The notes beneath the pieces are model-generated. The model saw only the letters and a list, made by a program, of their open reading frames with translations, was not told the DNA's origin and ran no database searches. A stretch of 64,000 nucleotides of DNA from Anaerolinea sp. (GTDB lineage: Bacteria; Chloroflexota; Anaerolineae; Anaerolineales; Anaerolineaceae), in contig JARKPU010000051.1 of NCBI GenBank assembly GCA_029975055.1, forward strand, positions 1 to 64,000, written 5' to 3'. Positions 24,137 to 33,300 of this stretch are shown one piece after another; the stretch's first letter is position 1; every line of letters starts with the position of its first letter. The position numbers were made by a program, and so were the translations under genes.

Positions 24137-26251
24137 ATGAGCGATACAATTTCAAGGCGTAACTTTCTCAAATTAACCGGCCTGGGGGCGGCAGGGGCCG
24201 CCTTGACCGGCTGCGGGAAGGCCGCGCGCTACGTGACGCGCCGCCCTTATTACGACATGCCCGAATACGGCGCCCTGGGCGAGAGCACCTACTTTGCCAC
24301 CACCTGCGGCGAGTGCCCGGCGGGCTGCGGGCTGATCATGCGCACCTTTGAGGGCCGGGCGATCAAAGCCGAAGGCAACCCGCAGCACCCGGTGAACATG
24401 GGCAAGCTGTGTTCGCGCGGGCTGGTGGGCGTGCAGGGCCTCTATAACCCCGACCGCATCAAAGGCCCCGGCCGCCGCGCCCAGCGCGGGCATGACCAGG
24501 TGACCGCGCTGGATTGGAACGCCGCACTCGACGTGGTGAAGCAGGCGCTGGGCGGCGGGCAAAAGGTGGCCTTCTTCCTCGGGCTTTCGCCCGATCACAT
24601 CGCCGACCTGACCGCCGAGCTGGCCCAGGCCATCGGCGCGCCCGCCCCGGTGCGCTACGGCGCGCTGGGCATGTTCGATGGGCGGGCCGGCCTGGCGGAG
24701 GCCTGCCGGCAGGTCTTTGGCGAGGCGCGTTTGCCGTACTTCGACCTGGCCGGCGCCGACCTGGTGATTTCCTTCGGGGCGAATTTCCTCGAGACGTGGC
24801 TCTCGCCGGTGGCCTACACGCGCGGCTACAGCCAGTTCCGGCGCAGCGCGGCCACCGGCAAGCGCCGCGGTTACTTCATCTCGCTGGAGGCCCGCCGCTC
24901 GCTCACCTCGGGCGTGGCGGATGAGTGGTACCCGGTGGCCCCCGGCAGCGAAGGGCTGGCGGCCCTGGCGCTTGGCAGGCTGCTGGCCGAGCGGGGTTGG
25001 GCCTTACCGCTGGATGCGAGCGCGGTGGACGTGGACGCGGCGGCGCAGGCGGCCGGAATGACCCGCGCGCAGCTGGAACACCTGGCCGACCTGGCATCGC
25101 AGGCGGCTCACCCGCTCTTCATCCCCGGCGGGAACGCGCTGGCCCACGCCGGCGGGCTGGCGGCGGCGCGCAGCATCCTGGCGCTCAACCTGGCCGCCGG
25201 GGCGCTCGGGCAGCCGGGCGGGCTTTACCTCTCACCCGCGGCGGCCGATTCCAGCTCCCTGCGCGATGTGCAGGCGCTGGTGGACCGCATGCGCACCGGG
25301 CAGGTGGAAACGCTCTTCATCCACGGCGTCAACCCGGTCTTTGAGCTGCCGCCCGCGCTGGGATTTACCGAGGCGCTTTCCAACGTCAAGCAGGTCATTT
25401 CCTTCGCCTCCTTCCCCGATGAGACGGCCCTGCAGAGCGATTACCTGCTGCCAGACCACACCCCGTTAGAATCCTGGGGCTACCAGCGCACGCTGGCGGG
25501 CGCCGACCGGCCCGTCTATTCGGCGCAGCAGCCGGTGGTGGTGCCGCTCTACGATACGCGCTCCAGCGCCGACGTGCTGCTTTCGGCGGGCCTGCTGCCC
25601 TACAGCGACGAGGTGGATTTTATCCAGAAGAAGATTGCCCCGCTGATCACCCAGGGCGGCAACGTGCAGGCGACGGAAATCGCCACCTTCTGGGCGCGCT
25701 TCCTGCAATCGGGCGGGTGGTGGCCGGTGCAGGCGGCCCTGGCTGCCCCCTCCGCGCCGGCCGGATTGGAAGCTGCCGCTCCGCAGGCGGCCGCGGCGCC
25801 CGAAGGGCAGTTCCACCTGGTGACCTACCCGACGCAGATGGGCGACGGGCGCGGGGCCAACCGCCCCTGGCTGCAAGAGACCCCCAACCCCTCCACCACG
25901 GTCGTCTGGAACACCTGGGTGGAGATCAACCCCGCCACGGCCGACGCGCTGGGGCTGAAGAACGATGACATCGTCAAGGTGAAGTCTTCCGCCGGCGAGG
26001 TGGAAGCGGCGGTGTACCGCTTCCCCGCCATTCGCCCGGATACGGTGGCGATTCCCTTTGGGCAGGGGCACACCGCCCTGGGGCGCTGGGCAGAAGGGCG
26101 CGGCGCGAACCCGGCGCTGCTGCTCGCTCCGGCCCTCAACGAGGCGGGCGACCTGGCCTTTGGCGACACGCTGGTGACGCTCACCCCCACCGGGCGGCGC
26201 AGGCCGCTGGCCAAGCTGGAGAGCACGGCCGGCGTTTACGGCGAGCATTAA
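24137..26251 (+). CDS. ACIII subunit ActB1, molybdopterin-oxidoreductase-like protein
   Basis: 704 residues. A Tat signal SRRNFLK is followed by a lipobox-like LTGC (Cys26). A ferredoxin-type motif Cys57-x2-Cys60-x3-Cys64-x27-Cys92 is present, followed by a large MopB-like domain (ADLVISFGANFLETWLSPV; LFIHGVNPVFELP) and a C-terminal dinucleotide-binding-like domain. This is the B1 half of ActB. In characterised ACIII the B1 part carries no molybdenum cofactor; here I see no evident Mo ligand but cannot exclude cofactor binding. In other lineages ActB1 and B2 are one chain; here they are separate genes 27 bases apart. Confidence 0.85.
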   Translation: MSDTISRRNFLKLTGLGAAGAALTGCGKAARYVTRRPYYDMPEYGALGESTYFATTCGECPAGCGLIMRTFEGRAIKAEGNPQHPVNMGKLCSRGLVGVQGLYNPDRIKGPGRRAQRGHDQVTALDWNAALDVVKQALGGGQKVAFFLGLSPDHIADLTAELAQAIGAPAPVRYGALGMFDGRAGLAEACRQVFGEARLPYFDLAGADLVISFGANFLETWLSPVAYTRGYSQFRRSAATGKRRGYFISLEARRSLTSGVADEWYPVAPGSEGLAALALGRLLAERGWALPLDASAVDVDAAAQAAGMTRAQLEHLADLASQAAHPLFIPGGNALAHAGGLAAARSILALNLAAGALGQPGGLYLSPAAADSSSLRDVQALVDRMRTGQVETLFIHGVNPVFELPPALGFTEALSNVKQVISFASFPDETALQSDYLLPDHTPLESWGYQRTLAGADRPVYSAQQPVVVPLYDTRSSADVLLSAGLLPYSDEVDFIQKKIAPLITQGGNVQATEIATFWARFLQSGGWWPVQAALAAPSAPAGLEAAAPQAAAAPEGQFHLVTYPTQMGDGRGANRPWLQETPNPSTTVVWNTWVEINPATADALGLKNDDIVKVKSSAGEVEAAVYRFPAIRPDTVAIPFGQGHTALGRWAEGRGANPALLLAPALNEAGDLAFGDTLVTLTPTGRRRPLAKLESTAGVYGEH

Positions 26252-26278
26252 CGGTGAACCAAACGAGGAGGCAATCCG

Positions 26279-27010
26279 ATGGCTGAACAGATCAAAGAAC
26301 AAGTCAACGAACGCTGGGGCATGGTCATTGATATGAACCTGTGCACCGGCTGCAATGCCTGCGTGACGGCCTGCGCAATGGAAAACAACATCCCCTGGGT
26401 GGGAGAAGACGACGCCGGTTACGGGCGCGGTATCTACTGGATGCGCATCCAGCGCTATTGGGAGGGCGAATACCCCGAAACAACCCCCTCCTACCAGCCG
26501 GTGATGTGCCAGCAGTGCGGGCACGCGCCCTGCGAGCCGGTCTGCCCGGTGTTCGCCACGGTGCACAGCGAGGAGGAGCAGATCAACCTGCAGGTCTATA
26601 ACCGGTGCATCGGCACGCGCTACTGCGCCAACAACTGCCCGTATTTCGCGCGCAGTTTCAACTGGTTCGATTATTCCTACCAGATCCCTGAGCCGTTGAA
26701 CTACTACCTCAACCCGAACGTGACGGTGCGGCGGCGCGGCGTGATGGAAAAATGCACCTTCTGCGTGCAGCGCATCCACGCCGGGCAGGAGCAGGCCAAG
26801 GCGCAGGGGCGCGCAGTGCGCGACGGCGAAGTGGTGCCGGCCTGCGCGCAGGCCTGCCCGGCCGATGCGATCATCTTCGGCGATCTGAGCGACCCCAACA
26901 GCCGTGTCAGCCAGGCGGCGCGCAGCCAGCGCAGTTACACACTGCTGGAGGCGCTCGGCACGGAACCGAAAGTCATCTACCTGAAGGGAGAAGGCACCTA
27001 TGGCGGCTGA
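26279..27010 (+). CDS. ACIII subunit ActB2, iron-sulfur protein
   Basis: 243 residues, GAGGAGG upstream. Four cluster-binding cysteine groups are visible: CTGCNACVTAC, CQQCGHAPCEPVCP, CIGTRYCANNCP and CTFC...ACAQACP. In the third group the second Cys is Thr (CIGTRYC), the usual ACIII substitution that gives a [3Fe-4S] cluster, so three [4Fe-4S] and one [3Fe-4S] are expected. The gene overlaps actC by 11 bases. It links the quinol site on ActC to the hemes of ActA. Confidence 0.9.
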   Translation: MAEQIKEQVNERWGMVIDMNLCTGCNACVTACAMENNIPWVGEDDAGYGRGIYWMRIQRYWEGEYPETTPSYQPVMCQQCGHAPCEPVCPVFATVHSEEEQINLQVYNRCIGTRYCANNCPYFARSFNWFDYSYQIPEPLNYYLNPNVTVRRRGVMEKCTFCVQRIHAGQEQAKAQGRAVRDGEVVPACAQACPADAIIFGDLSDPNSRVSQAARSQRSYTLLEALGTEPKVIYLKGEGTYGG

Positions 27011-28442
27011 AGTCAAACCGATCGCAAACACCCTTCATACCCCCTCCGAGGAGCACGAGGAGCTGCGCGAGCAGTTGATGTTCGACCCGCGCCCGCGCGA
27101 GGAATTGAACCGCATGGTGCTGGATTCGATGACCCACACCACCCCGCGCTACTGGACGGCGGTGGGCGTGCTGACCGTGCTGGTGCTGACCCTGCTGCTG
27201 GGCATGTGGGGTTACCTGATCTTCACCGGCATCGGCATTTCGGGCGAGCGCCGCCCCAACTATTGGGGCATCTTCATCGTCACCTTCGTCTTCTGGATCG
27301 GCATCAGCCACGCGGGGACGTTCGTCTCGGCCATCTTGCGCGTCTTCAAGGCCGAGTTCCGCCGGCCTTTCACGCGCGCCGCCGAGCTGATGACCACCTT
27401 CGGGCTGGCGGCCGGCGCGCTGTGGCCGCTGATCCACCTGGGGCGCGTGTGGGTGTTCTACTGGATGATCCCTTACCCCAACGCGCGCTGGCTGTGGCCG
27501 AACTTCCGCTCGCCGCTGGTGTGGGACCTGCTGGCCATCACCACCTACCTGCTCTCGAGCACGATCTACCTCTTCTTGCCGCTGCTGCCCGACCTGGCCA
27601 TGGCGCGCGACCGCACCACCGGCTGGCGGCACGCCATCTACCGGGCGCTGGCGCTGGGCTGGCGCGGCACCGAGGCCGAATGGGCGCGCCTGCGCAAGGC
27701 CATCTCCATCTTCGCCTTTGCGATCATCCCGGTGATGTTCTCGGTGCATACCATCGTCTCGTGGGACTTTGCGATGGGCATGGTGGGCGGCTGGAACTCG
27801 ACCATCTTCGGCCCCTACTTCATCATCGGTGCCATTCTCTCGGGCGTCTCGGCGGTGATCACCATCCTGGTGGTGCTGCGCGCCACGCTCAAGAACATGA
27901 CCTACTTCATCCGCCCCGAGCACATCGACGCGCTGGGCAAGCTGGTGCTGGTGTTCTCGATGGCCTGGGCGTACTTCTTCTTCAACGATTACCTGGTGCA
28001 GTGGTACGGCGGGCATGATGTGGTGCGCGCGCTGCTCTCGTTCCACGCCTCCGGGCCGGACGCGTGGATCTGGTACTGCATGCTGCTGTTCAACATCGTC
28101 ATCCCCTGGTTGACGCTATGGAACAAGAAGCTGCGCCGCACGCCGTGGGTGATGCTGGTGGTCACTTTGCTGATCAACGTGGGGATGTATTTCGAGCGCT
28201 ATACGATCATCCCGCTCACGCTCGGCCACCAGCGCATGCCCTTCGATTGGGGCGAATACTCGCCGCGCTTCCCGGAGATCAGCCTGGCGCTGGGTTCGCT
28301 GTGCCTGTTCATGCTGCTCTACCTGCTGGCTTCGCGGCTGATCCCGATGGTGCCGGTGTGGGAAGTGCGCGAAGGGCAGGAAGCGCACCTGGTTCGCAAA
28401 GTGGGCAAGACGGTTGTGCCGACCGTCTCGGAGCTGGATTAG
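27000..28442 (+). CDS. actC: ACIII subunit ActC, NrfD-like membrane protein
   Basis: 480 residues. The protein has about ten hydrophobic helices in the NrfD/PsrC pattern, starting near residue 55, with HAGTFVSAILRVF and SVHTIVSWDF as conserved-looking helix stretches. It holds the quinol-binding site of ACIII. Translation starts inside actB2 after GGGAGAAGG, so the two are coupled. It ends 14 bases before actD. Confidence 0.9.
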   Translation: MAAEVKPIANTLHTPSEEHEELREQLMFDPRPREELNRMVLDSMTHTTPRYWTAVGVLTVLVLTLLLGMWGYLIFTGIGISGERRPNYWGIFIVTFVFWIGISHAGTFVSAILRVFKAEFRRPFTRAAELMTTFGLAAGALWPLIHLGRVWVFYWMIPYPNARWLWPNFRSPLVWDLLAITTYLLSSTIYLFLPLLPDLAMARDRTTGWRHAIYRALALGWRGTEAEWARLRKAISIFAFAIIPVMFSVHTIVSWDFAMGMVGGWNSTIFGPYFIIGAILSGVSAVITILVVLRATLKNMTYFIRPEHIDALGKLVLVFSMAWAYFFFNDYLVQWYGGHDVVRALLSFHASGPDAWIWYCMLLFNIVIPWLTLWNKKLRRTPWVMLVVTLLINVGMYFERYTIIPLTLGHQRMPFDWGEYSPRFPEISLALGSLCLFMLLYLLASRLIPMVPVWEVREGQEAHLVRKVGKTVVPTVSELD

Positions 28443-28456
28443 AAAGGAGGGCGCGC

Positions 28457-28996
28457 ATGGCAAGACGCATCATTCACCTCGCATTGTTCAAAGAAGACCA
28501 GGTCGATGAAACCGCCGAGGCGCTCGAAGCGCTGCGCGGCATGGGCATTGTGGACAGAGACATCTCGGTCATTTCGGGCACGCCCTTCTCGGAGAAGATG
28601 CTCGGGCGGCCGATGACCTGGACGCGCGTGCCGATCATCGCCATTGCCGGCGCGGTGGTGGGCTTTTTGGTGGCGGCTTTCCTCAACTTTGGCACGCCGC
28701 TGCTCTACCCCATCCGCGTGGGCGGGATGGCGCTGCAGACGATCCCCACCTCGTTCGTGATTTTCTTCGAGCTAACCATGCTGGGGCTGTTGATCAGCAC
28801 GTTCATCGGCGTGTTCGTGGAGTCAATTTCGCCCTCCTACGGCCCGGCCGGGTATGACCCGCGCATCAGCGACGGGCAAATTGGCGTGCTCTTCTGGGCA
28901 CCGCCCGAGCTGGACCCCAAGCTGCACGAAACGCTCACCGGCCTGGGCGCTGAAATCATTCACGGAACGGAGACGAAGAAGCTATGGCTGTTCTAA
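28457..28996 (+). CDS. actD: ACIII subunit ActD (DUF3341)
   Basis: 179 residues from the ATG at 28457, AAAGGAGG upstream. A small N-terminal alpha/beta domain is followed by two membrane helices (about 56-76 and 100-122) and a short C-terminal domain with ISDGQIGVLFW. This is the DUF3341 family found as ActD in ACIII operons. Its role in the complex is structural or in quinol/proton handling; not established. It overlaps actE by 13 bases. Confidence 0.85.
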   Translation: MARRIIHLALFKEDQVDETAEALEALRGMGIVDRDISVISGTPFSEKMLGRPMTWTRVPIIAIAGAVVGFLVAAFLNFGTPLLYPIRVGGMALQTIPTSFVIFFELTMLGLLISTFIGVFVESISPSYGPAGYDPRISDGQIGVLFWAPPELDPKLHETLTGLGAEIIHGTETKKLWLF

Positions 28997-29502
28997 AGCG
29001 CCTGATCATCGTTCTCGGTTTGGCCATCCTGCCGCTGGCCGCGGGGCTGCTGTTCACCTACGATATTATCAAGATTGACTGGATCAGCTTTATGGAAATC
29101 CAGCCGTCTTTCTCGGCGCAGGAAGACCCGCTGCCCCTGCCGGCCGGCTCGGTGCCGGTGCAGGGGGTGGCGTACATCCCCGCGCTGGGCGCCCCGGCCA
29201 ACCCCGTGGCGGCGGATGAGACTTCGCTGGCGCGCGGCAAGACACAGTATGAGATCAACTGCGTGATCTGCCACGGGGCGAGCGGTAAGGGTAACGGGCC
29301 TTTCGCGGCTTTTCTGAACCCCACCAAGCCGGCCAATTTGCTGGAAGGCCGCCCGCTGACCCTCTCGGACGGGGAGATCTTCATGACGATCACCGAAGGG
29401 GTTTCGGGCACGATGCCCTCGCTCAAAGAGAACCTGCCCACGCCCGGCATGCGCTGGGACGTGGTGAATTATGTGCGCAGCCTGCAAAAGGCCGGGCAGT
29501 AG
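28984..29502 (+). CDS. actE: ACIII subunit ActE, mono-heme cytochrome c
   Basis: 172 residues. A membrane helix near the N-terminus (about 8-28) is followed by one heme site, CVICH, and a possible Met ligand in GTMPSL. This matches ActE. The operon ends here with a terminator; actF and actG are not in this cluster. Confidence 0.85.
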   Translation: MAVLKRLIIVLGLAILPLAAGLLFTYDIIKIDWISFMEIQPSFSAQEDPLPLPAGSVPVQGVAYIPALGAPANPVAADETSLARGKTQYEINCVICHGASGKGNGPFAAFLNPTKPANLLEGRPLTLSDGEIFMTITEGVSGTMPSLKENLPTPGMRWDVVNYVRSLQKAGQ

Positions 29503-29538
29503 GAAGGCCGCGCCTTCCCTAAAAACCTTGAAATAGAG

Positions 29539-29570
29539 CAAGGCCCCCCGCCCCGCCGGCGGGGGGCTTG
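29539..29570 (+). terminator. Terminator of the ACIII operon
   Basis: CAAGGCCCCCCG and CGGGGGGCTTG pair around CCCCGCCGG, followed by TTTCTCG, 37 bases after the actE stop. Confidence 0.8.
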
Positions 29571-29586
29571 TTTCTCGTCGCTCAAT

Positions 29587-29604
29587 TTGTGAAATAATTC
29601 ACAA
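29587..29604. promoter_or_regulatory. CRP/FNR-type operator
   Basis: TTGTGAA-ATAA-TTCACAA is a perfect dyad containing TGTGA-N6-TCACA, the consensus of cAMP receptor-type regulators. It is centred about 55 bases before the predicted start of transcription of the CBS-domain gene. Confidence 0.6.
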
Positions 29605-29638
29605 TTCGATGAATCGCATCAACTTAATCGGATTTTGC

Positions 29639-29644
29639 TATAAT
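29639..29644 (+). promoter_or_regulatory. -10 box of the CBS-domain gene
   Basis: Perfect TATAAT, 48 bases before the start codon. The -35 region is poor, fitting an activator-dependent promoter with the CRP-type site upstream. Confidence 0.55.
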
Positions 29645-29691
29645 AATCTGCAGAGGGAAAATTCTGCATCTAGAGGATTTTGGGAGGTGAT

Positions 29692-30132
29692 ATGGTCACG
29701 GTTGAGGATTTGATCCGAACCAAGGGGGGCGAGGTCTGGTCGCTTGGCCCGCAAGCCACGCTGCGCCAGGCGCTCAGACTGCTGGCTGAGAAGAACGTGG
29801 GGGCGCTTTTGATCCTGGAGGGGCAGGAAATTGCTGGGATTATCTCCGAACGCGATATCGTGCGCCTGATCGACCGCGAGGGCGGCTGCCGGTTGGATTC
29901 GCCGGTGGGGGCGGTGATGACCCGCGAGGTGATCACAATCCGGCCGGACCAATCGCTGGACGAAGCCATGCAGATGATGACGAAAGAGCATTTCCGCCAC
30001 CTTCCGGTGGTGGCGGAGGGCAAGCTGAGGGGGCTGATCTCGATCGGCGATGTGGTGCGCGCCGTCATTGAAGAGCAGTCGCACACCATCAACAGCCTGG
30101 AAGGGTTCATCACCGGCTCGTACGGGCAGTAG
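29692..30132 (+). CDS. CBS-domain pair protein
   Basis: 146 residues, GGGAGGTGAT before the ATG. The protein is just two tandem CBS motifs forming one Bateman module: residues about 10-62 (TLRQALRLLAEKNVGALLI ... GIISERDIVR) and about 75-128 (SLDEAMQMMTKEHFRHLPVV ... GLISIGDVVRAVI). Such stand-alone modules bind adenine nucleotides and regulate partners; none is evident nearby. The CRP-type operator and its position behind the ACIII operon suggest energy-state control. Confidence 0.85.
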   Translation: MVTVEDLIRTKGGEVWSLGPQATLRQALRLLAEKNVGALLILEGQEIAGIISERDIVRLIDREGGCRLDSPVGAVMTREVITIRPDQSLDEAMQMMTKEHFRHLPVVAEGKLRGLISIGDVVRAVIEEQSHTINSLEGFITGSYGQ

Positions 30133-30249
30133 TTCGGTTTACGCCGGACCCACCCCCGGCCGGTCAAAGGGTCGTTTGAGAAAAAGAGGGTGGACACGTA
30201 GGTCCGCCCTTACGACAGGCACGGGCAGGAGATCAATTCACGCGGACGC

Positions 30250-30279
30250 ACCCCCGGCCCCTCCCAGAAGGGAGGGGAG
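30250..30279. repeat. C-rich palindromic repeat
   Basis: ACCCCCGGCCCCTCCC faces GGGAGGGGAG around AGAA. Same family as 17038, 19813 and 36529. Confidence 0.55.
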
Positions 30280-30285
30280 TTAAAA

Positions 30286-30310
30286 ATCCCTCCCCTTGAG
30301 GGGGAGGGAT
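30286..30310 (-). terminator. Terminator of the alpha-2-macroglobulin gene
   Basis: Read on the minus strand, ATCCCTCCCC pairs with GGGGAGGGAT and is followed by TTTTTA, 20 bases beyond the stop codon. Confidence 0.8.
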
Positions 30311-30329
30311 GAAAGGGGGTGCTTTCTTT

Positions 30330-33300
30330 TTAAGGGTTCACCACCAGCGTCTGCGGGGGAAGTTCGCCCTGCACGTCTGGGTTGTAGTAATCATAGGCGC
30401 TGCTGGGGGGCGTCTGCACGCGCAGGGGGAACTTCGCCTTCAGGCCAAAGCTGAACTCGATCGGCCTGCCGTTGCTCAGGTTGCTGATGTACACCAGGAT
30501 CTGCCGCCCGGTCAACTCATAGCGCTCGATCTTCGCGAACTCGTAATCGGGCGGGGTGTCGTCATAGCGGGCCACCAGCGCGGCCAGGTCTTCGGCCTGC
30601 ACGGCAAAGCCAGGGGGCAGGCCGAGGTCGATCAACGCCGATTCGGCTTTGCCGCCCTGCTGGTTGAGGCTGACCTTCACATTGACCTGGACGGTGTCGT
30701 TGACGGCCAGTTCAGCGCGGTCGTAGGCCACGGCGATGCTCACCAGGTCTTCCTGCGGGGCGATTTCAGGGTAGAGGGCCAGCTTATCCCAGGGCAGGTA
30801 ATAACTGCCCGCCACCTGGTACATCAGGTTGCCTTCGCCGGAGACTTCGATCTCCACGTTGTTCTCGGCGCCGATGTTCACATCATCGAAGCTGACCTGC
30901 TGGACGACGTCGAAGTTCTCGGGGGTCACCTGCAGGGTGCGTTCCTGGCTGCCGTTGAGGCGCAGGCTGACGGAGGCGTTGGCGCGTTCGCCGCCCGCGC
31001 GCACACTCTGGATGAGCGCCTTCAGCGAGAGCACGGTGGCCTGCGTGGAATACCAGGTTCCGTAGCTGTCTTTTTCGGCGATCAGGTAGGCCAGCGCGGC
31101 GTTCGCCACCTCGGGTGAGGCGTTGGCGCGCAAGAGCGCGTACGCGGCCAGGGCGGTGGTTTCGATGGAGCCGGTCTGGCCCTCAGAGCCCATGAAGGTG
31201 GCGACGCCGCTCTGCCAGAAGGCCTTCTGCCCGTCGCGCTGCGCCAGGGCGGCAAGCTGCTCGAGCACGGCCTGCGTGGTGGAGCTGAGCTCGCTGCCCG
31301 CCGCAAGGTCGCCGGCGACGAGGGCGTTGGCCAGCAGGGCCACCACGTAGGGGTCTTTGGCCTGCTTGTAATTCTCGCGCAGGTAATCCAGGCCTTTCTG
31401 CGGGGCGGGTGCGGCGCCAAAGCCCGCGTCGATCAGGCTCCAGGTGATGTAAGCCGTCACCGGCAGGCGGTCATTGCCCAGCGAGGCCCAGGTGTTCTCG
31501 TGCACCAGGCCGCGGTCGTTTTCCCACGAGCCGTCTGGAGCCTGCTGGCCCATCAGCCAGTCGGCGGCGCGGCGCACCAGGGCGGGGTCTACATCGTGGA
31601 CGCGGCTCATATCGGCGAATTCCTGCAGGCCGTAGGCGGTGAGCATGCGGTCGGCGGGGGCGTCGCCGAAGAGCGAGAAGCCGCCCGTGGAACCGACTTC
31701 GAAGGTGGTGAGGCGCTGGTAGCCCAGGTTGATGTACTCCTCAGCCTTGAGCTGCGCCTCAGGGGCGGCCTGGTTCGTCGCTTTGAGATAGTCCAATACG
31801 AGTACGTTGGGGTAGGTGGTGGAGGAGGTCTGCTCGAAGCAGCCGTACGGCATGCGCAGGATGCTATCCAGCCCTTCCACCACCTGGCTGAACACGCCGG
31901 GGTAAATCTTCACCGTCAGGCTTTGCGTCCCGGCGATGGCATCGGCGGGGATGAGCACGCGCTGGCTGACGGGGTCGCCGGGCTGCAGGCGGCCCGAGGC
32001 GGTGGTGCGCATCTGCCTGCCATCGGGGTAAACGCGCACCTGCTTGAGGATGGCGTCGGACATCTTGCTCCCCAGGGCGGTCACCTTGAAGGGTTGCAGC
32101 CCGAACTGCCCGGCGCGGATGCGGAAGTAGGCCACCGAGATGTCGTTGGCGCCGATGCTCACCTCCTGTACGGGGTCGCCGAGCAATTCGAACCAGCCGG
32201 CCTGTTCCAGTTCAAGGCGCACGGTCTGCGGCTCGGGCAGGTAGTTGAAGATGCCCACCGGCACGGCCACTTCATCGCCCACGGTGAGCGAGAGGGGCAG
32301 GTCGAGGTCGATGAAGAAATCCTGGAAGACGGTCAGCGGCGCATCGATCGAGCCGAGGCGGCCGTCGCGGCTGGAGGCCAGGGCGGTGATGCGCCAGGTG
32401 GTGATGCTGTCGGCCACGGGCACATCCAGGTTGAGCGTGCCATCGGGGCCGGTAAGCGCATCAGGCAGCCAGAGCATCGTCTCGGGGAAGTACTGGCGCA
32501 GACGCGGCGGTTCGCTTTGCGCCGCGGCTCCATCGCCGCCGGCGGCCTGATCGGCCGCATTCTTCACCTGGGCAGCGGGGCGTTGGGCGGCCCCGGCCGT
32601 CTGGGTGGGCAGAGGCATGGCCAGCGGCATGGCTTCTTCGACCACCCGGCCCGCGAACATGTCCGCTTCGGGCGCGGCGGCCATGCGCGGAGCGGCTGCG
32701 CCGCCCAGCAGGGGCAGCAGGCCGACCAGCATGAGGAAGCCGAGCGGGATGGCCGCCAGGGCGGGCAGCGCGCGGCGCTGGAAGAAGAAGCCGCTCACCC
32801 GCACCCACAGCGCCAGGGGAACGAGCAGGAAGGCCGCCACGGCCGCCACGAGCGCGGGCTTGCCGGGCAAGCTGGAGCTTTGCATGCTGAAGGCCGCCAG
32901 CAGAAACAGCACCACCACGAACGCCGGCAGCAGGCCCACCGTCCAGCCCAGCGAACTTTCTTTGCGCCGGATCGACACGCCCACCAGGGCGAAGAACCCC
33001 GCCAGCCCGAGCAGGACGATGACGGCGTAAATGAGCGTGGCGCGGCCGCCGAGCAGGCTGAAGAGCACGTCCAGCCGGTCCATGGGCGAGGTGGCCCAGG
33101 CGTAGTTCTCGCCGAGCGGGACGAGCAGGAAGAGCACAACGATGAAGGAGAGCACGCCCAGGGCGGTGAGCAGGCTGCGCCAGAAGAGCCTTTCTTTGCC
33201 GAGCGGGTAGATCACGCTGGCGGCGATGCCCAGGCTGATGAGCAGGAAGAGATAAAACGCGCCGGTCTGCATCCAGCCGTAGAACTTCTTCTGCAGGGCG

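Noticed and set aside
26279..27010. Missing Cys in CIGTRYC considered a defect of ActB2
   Set aside because: This substitution is the normal [3Fe-4S] form in ACIII proteins.
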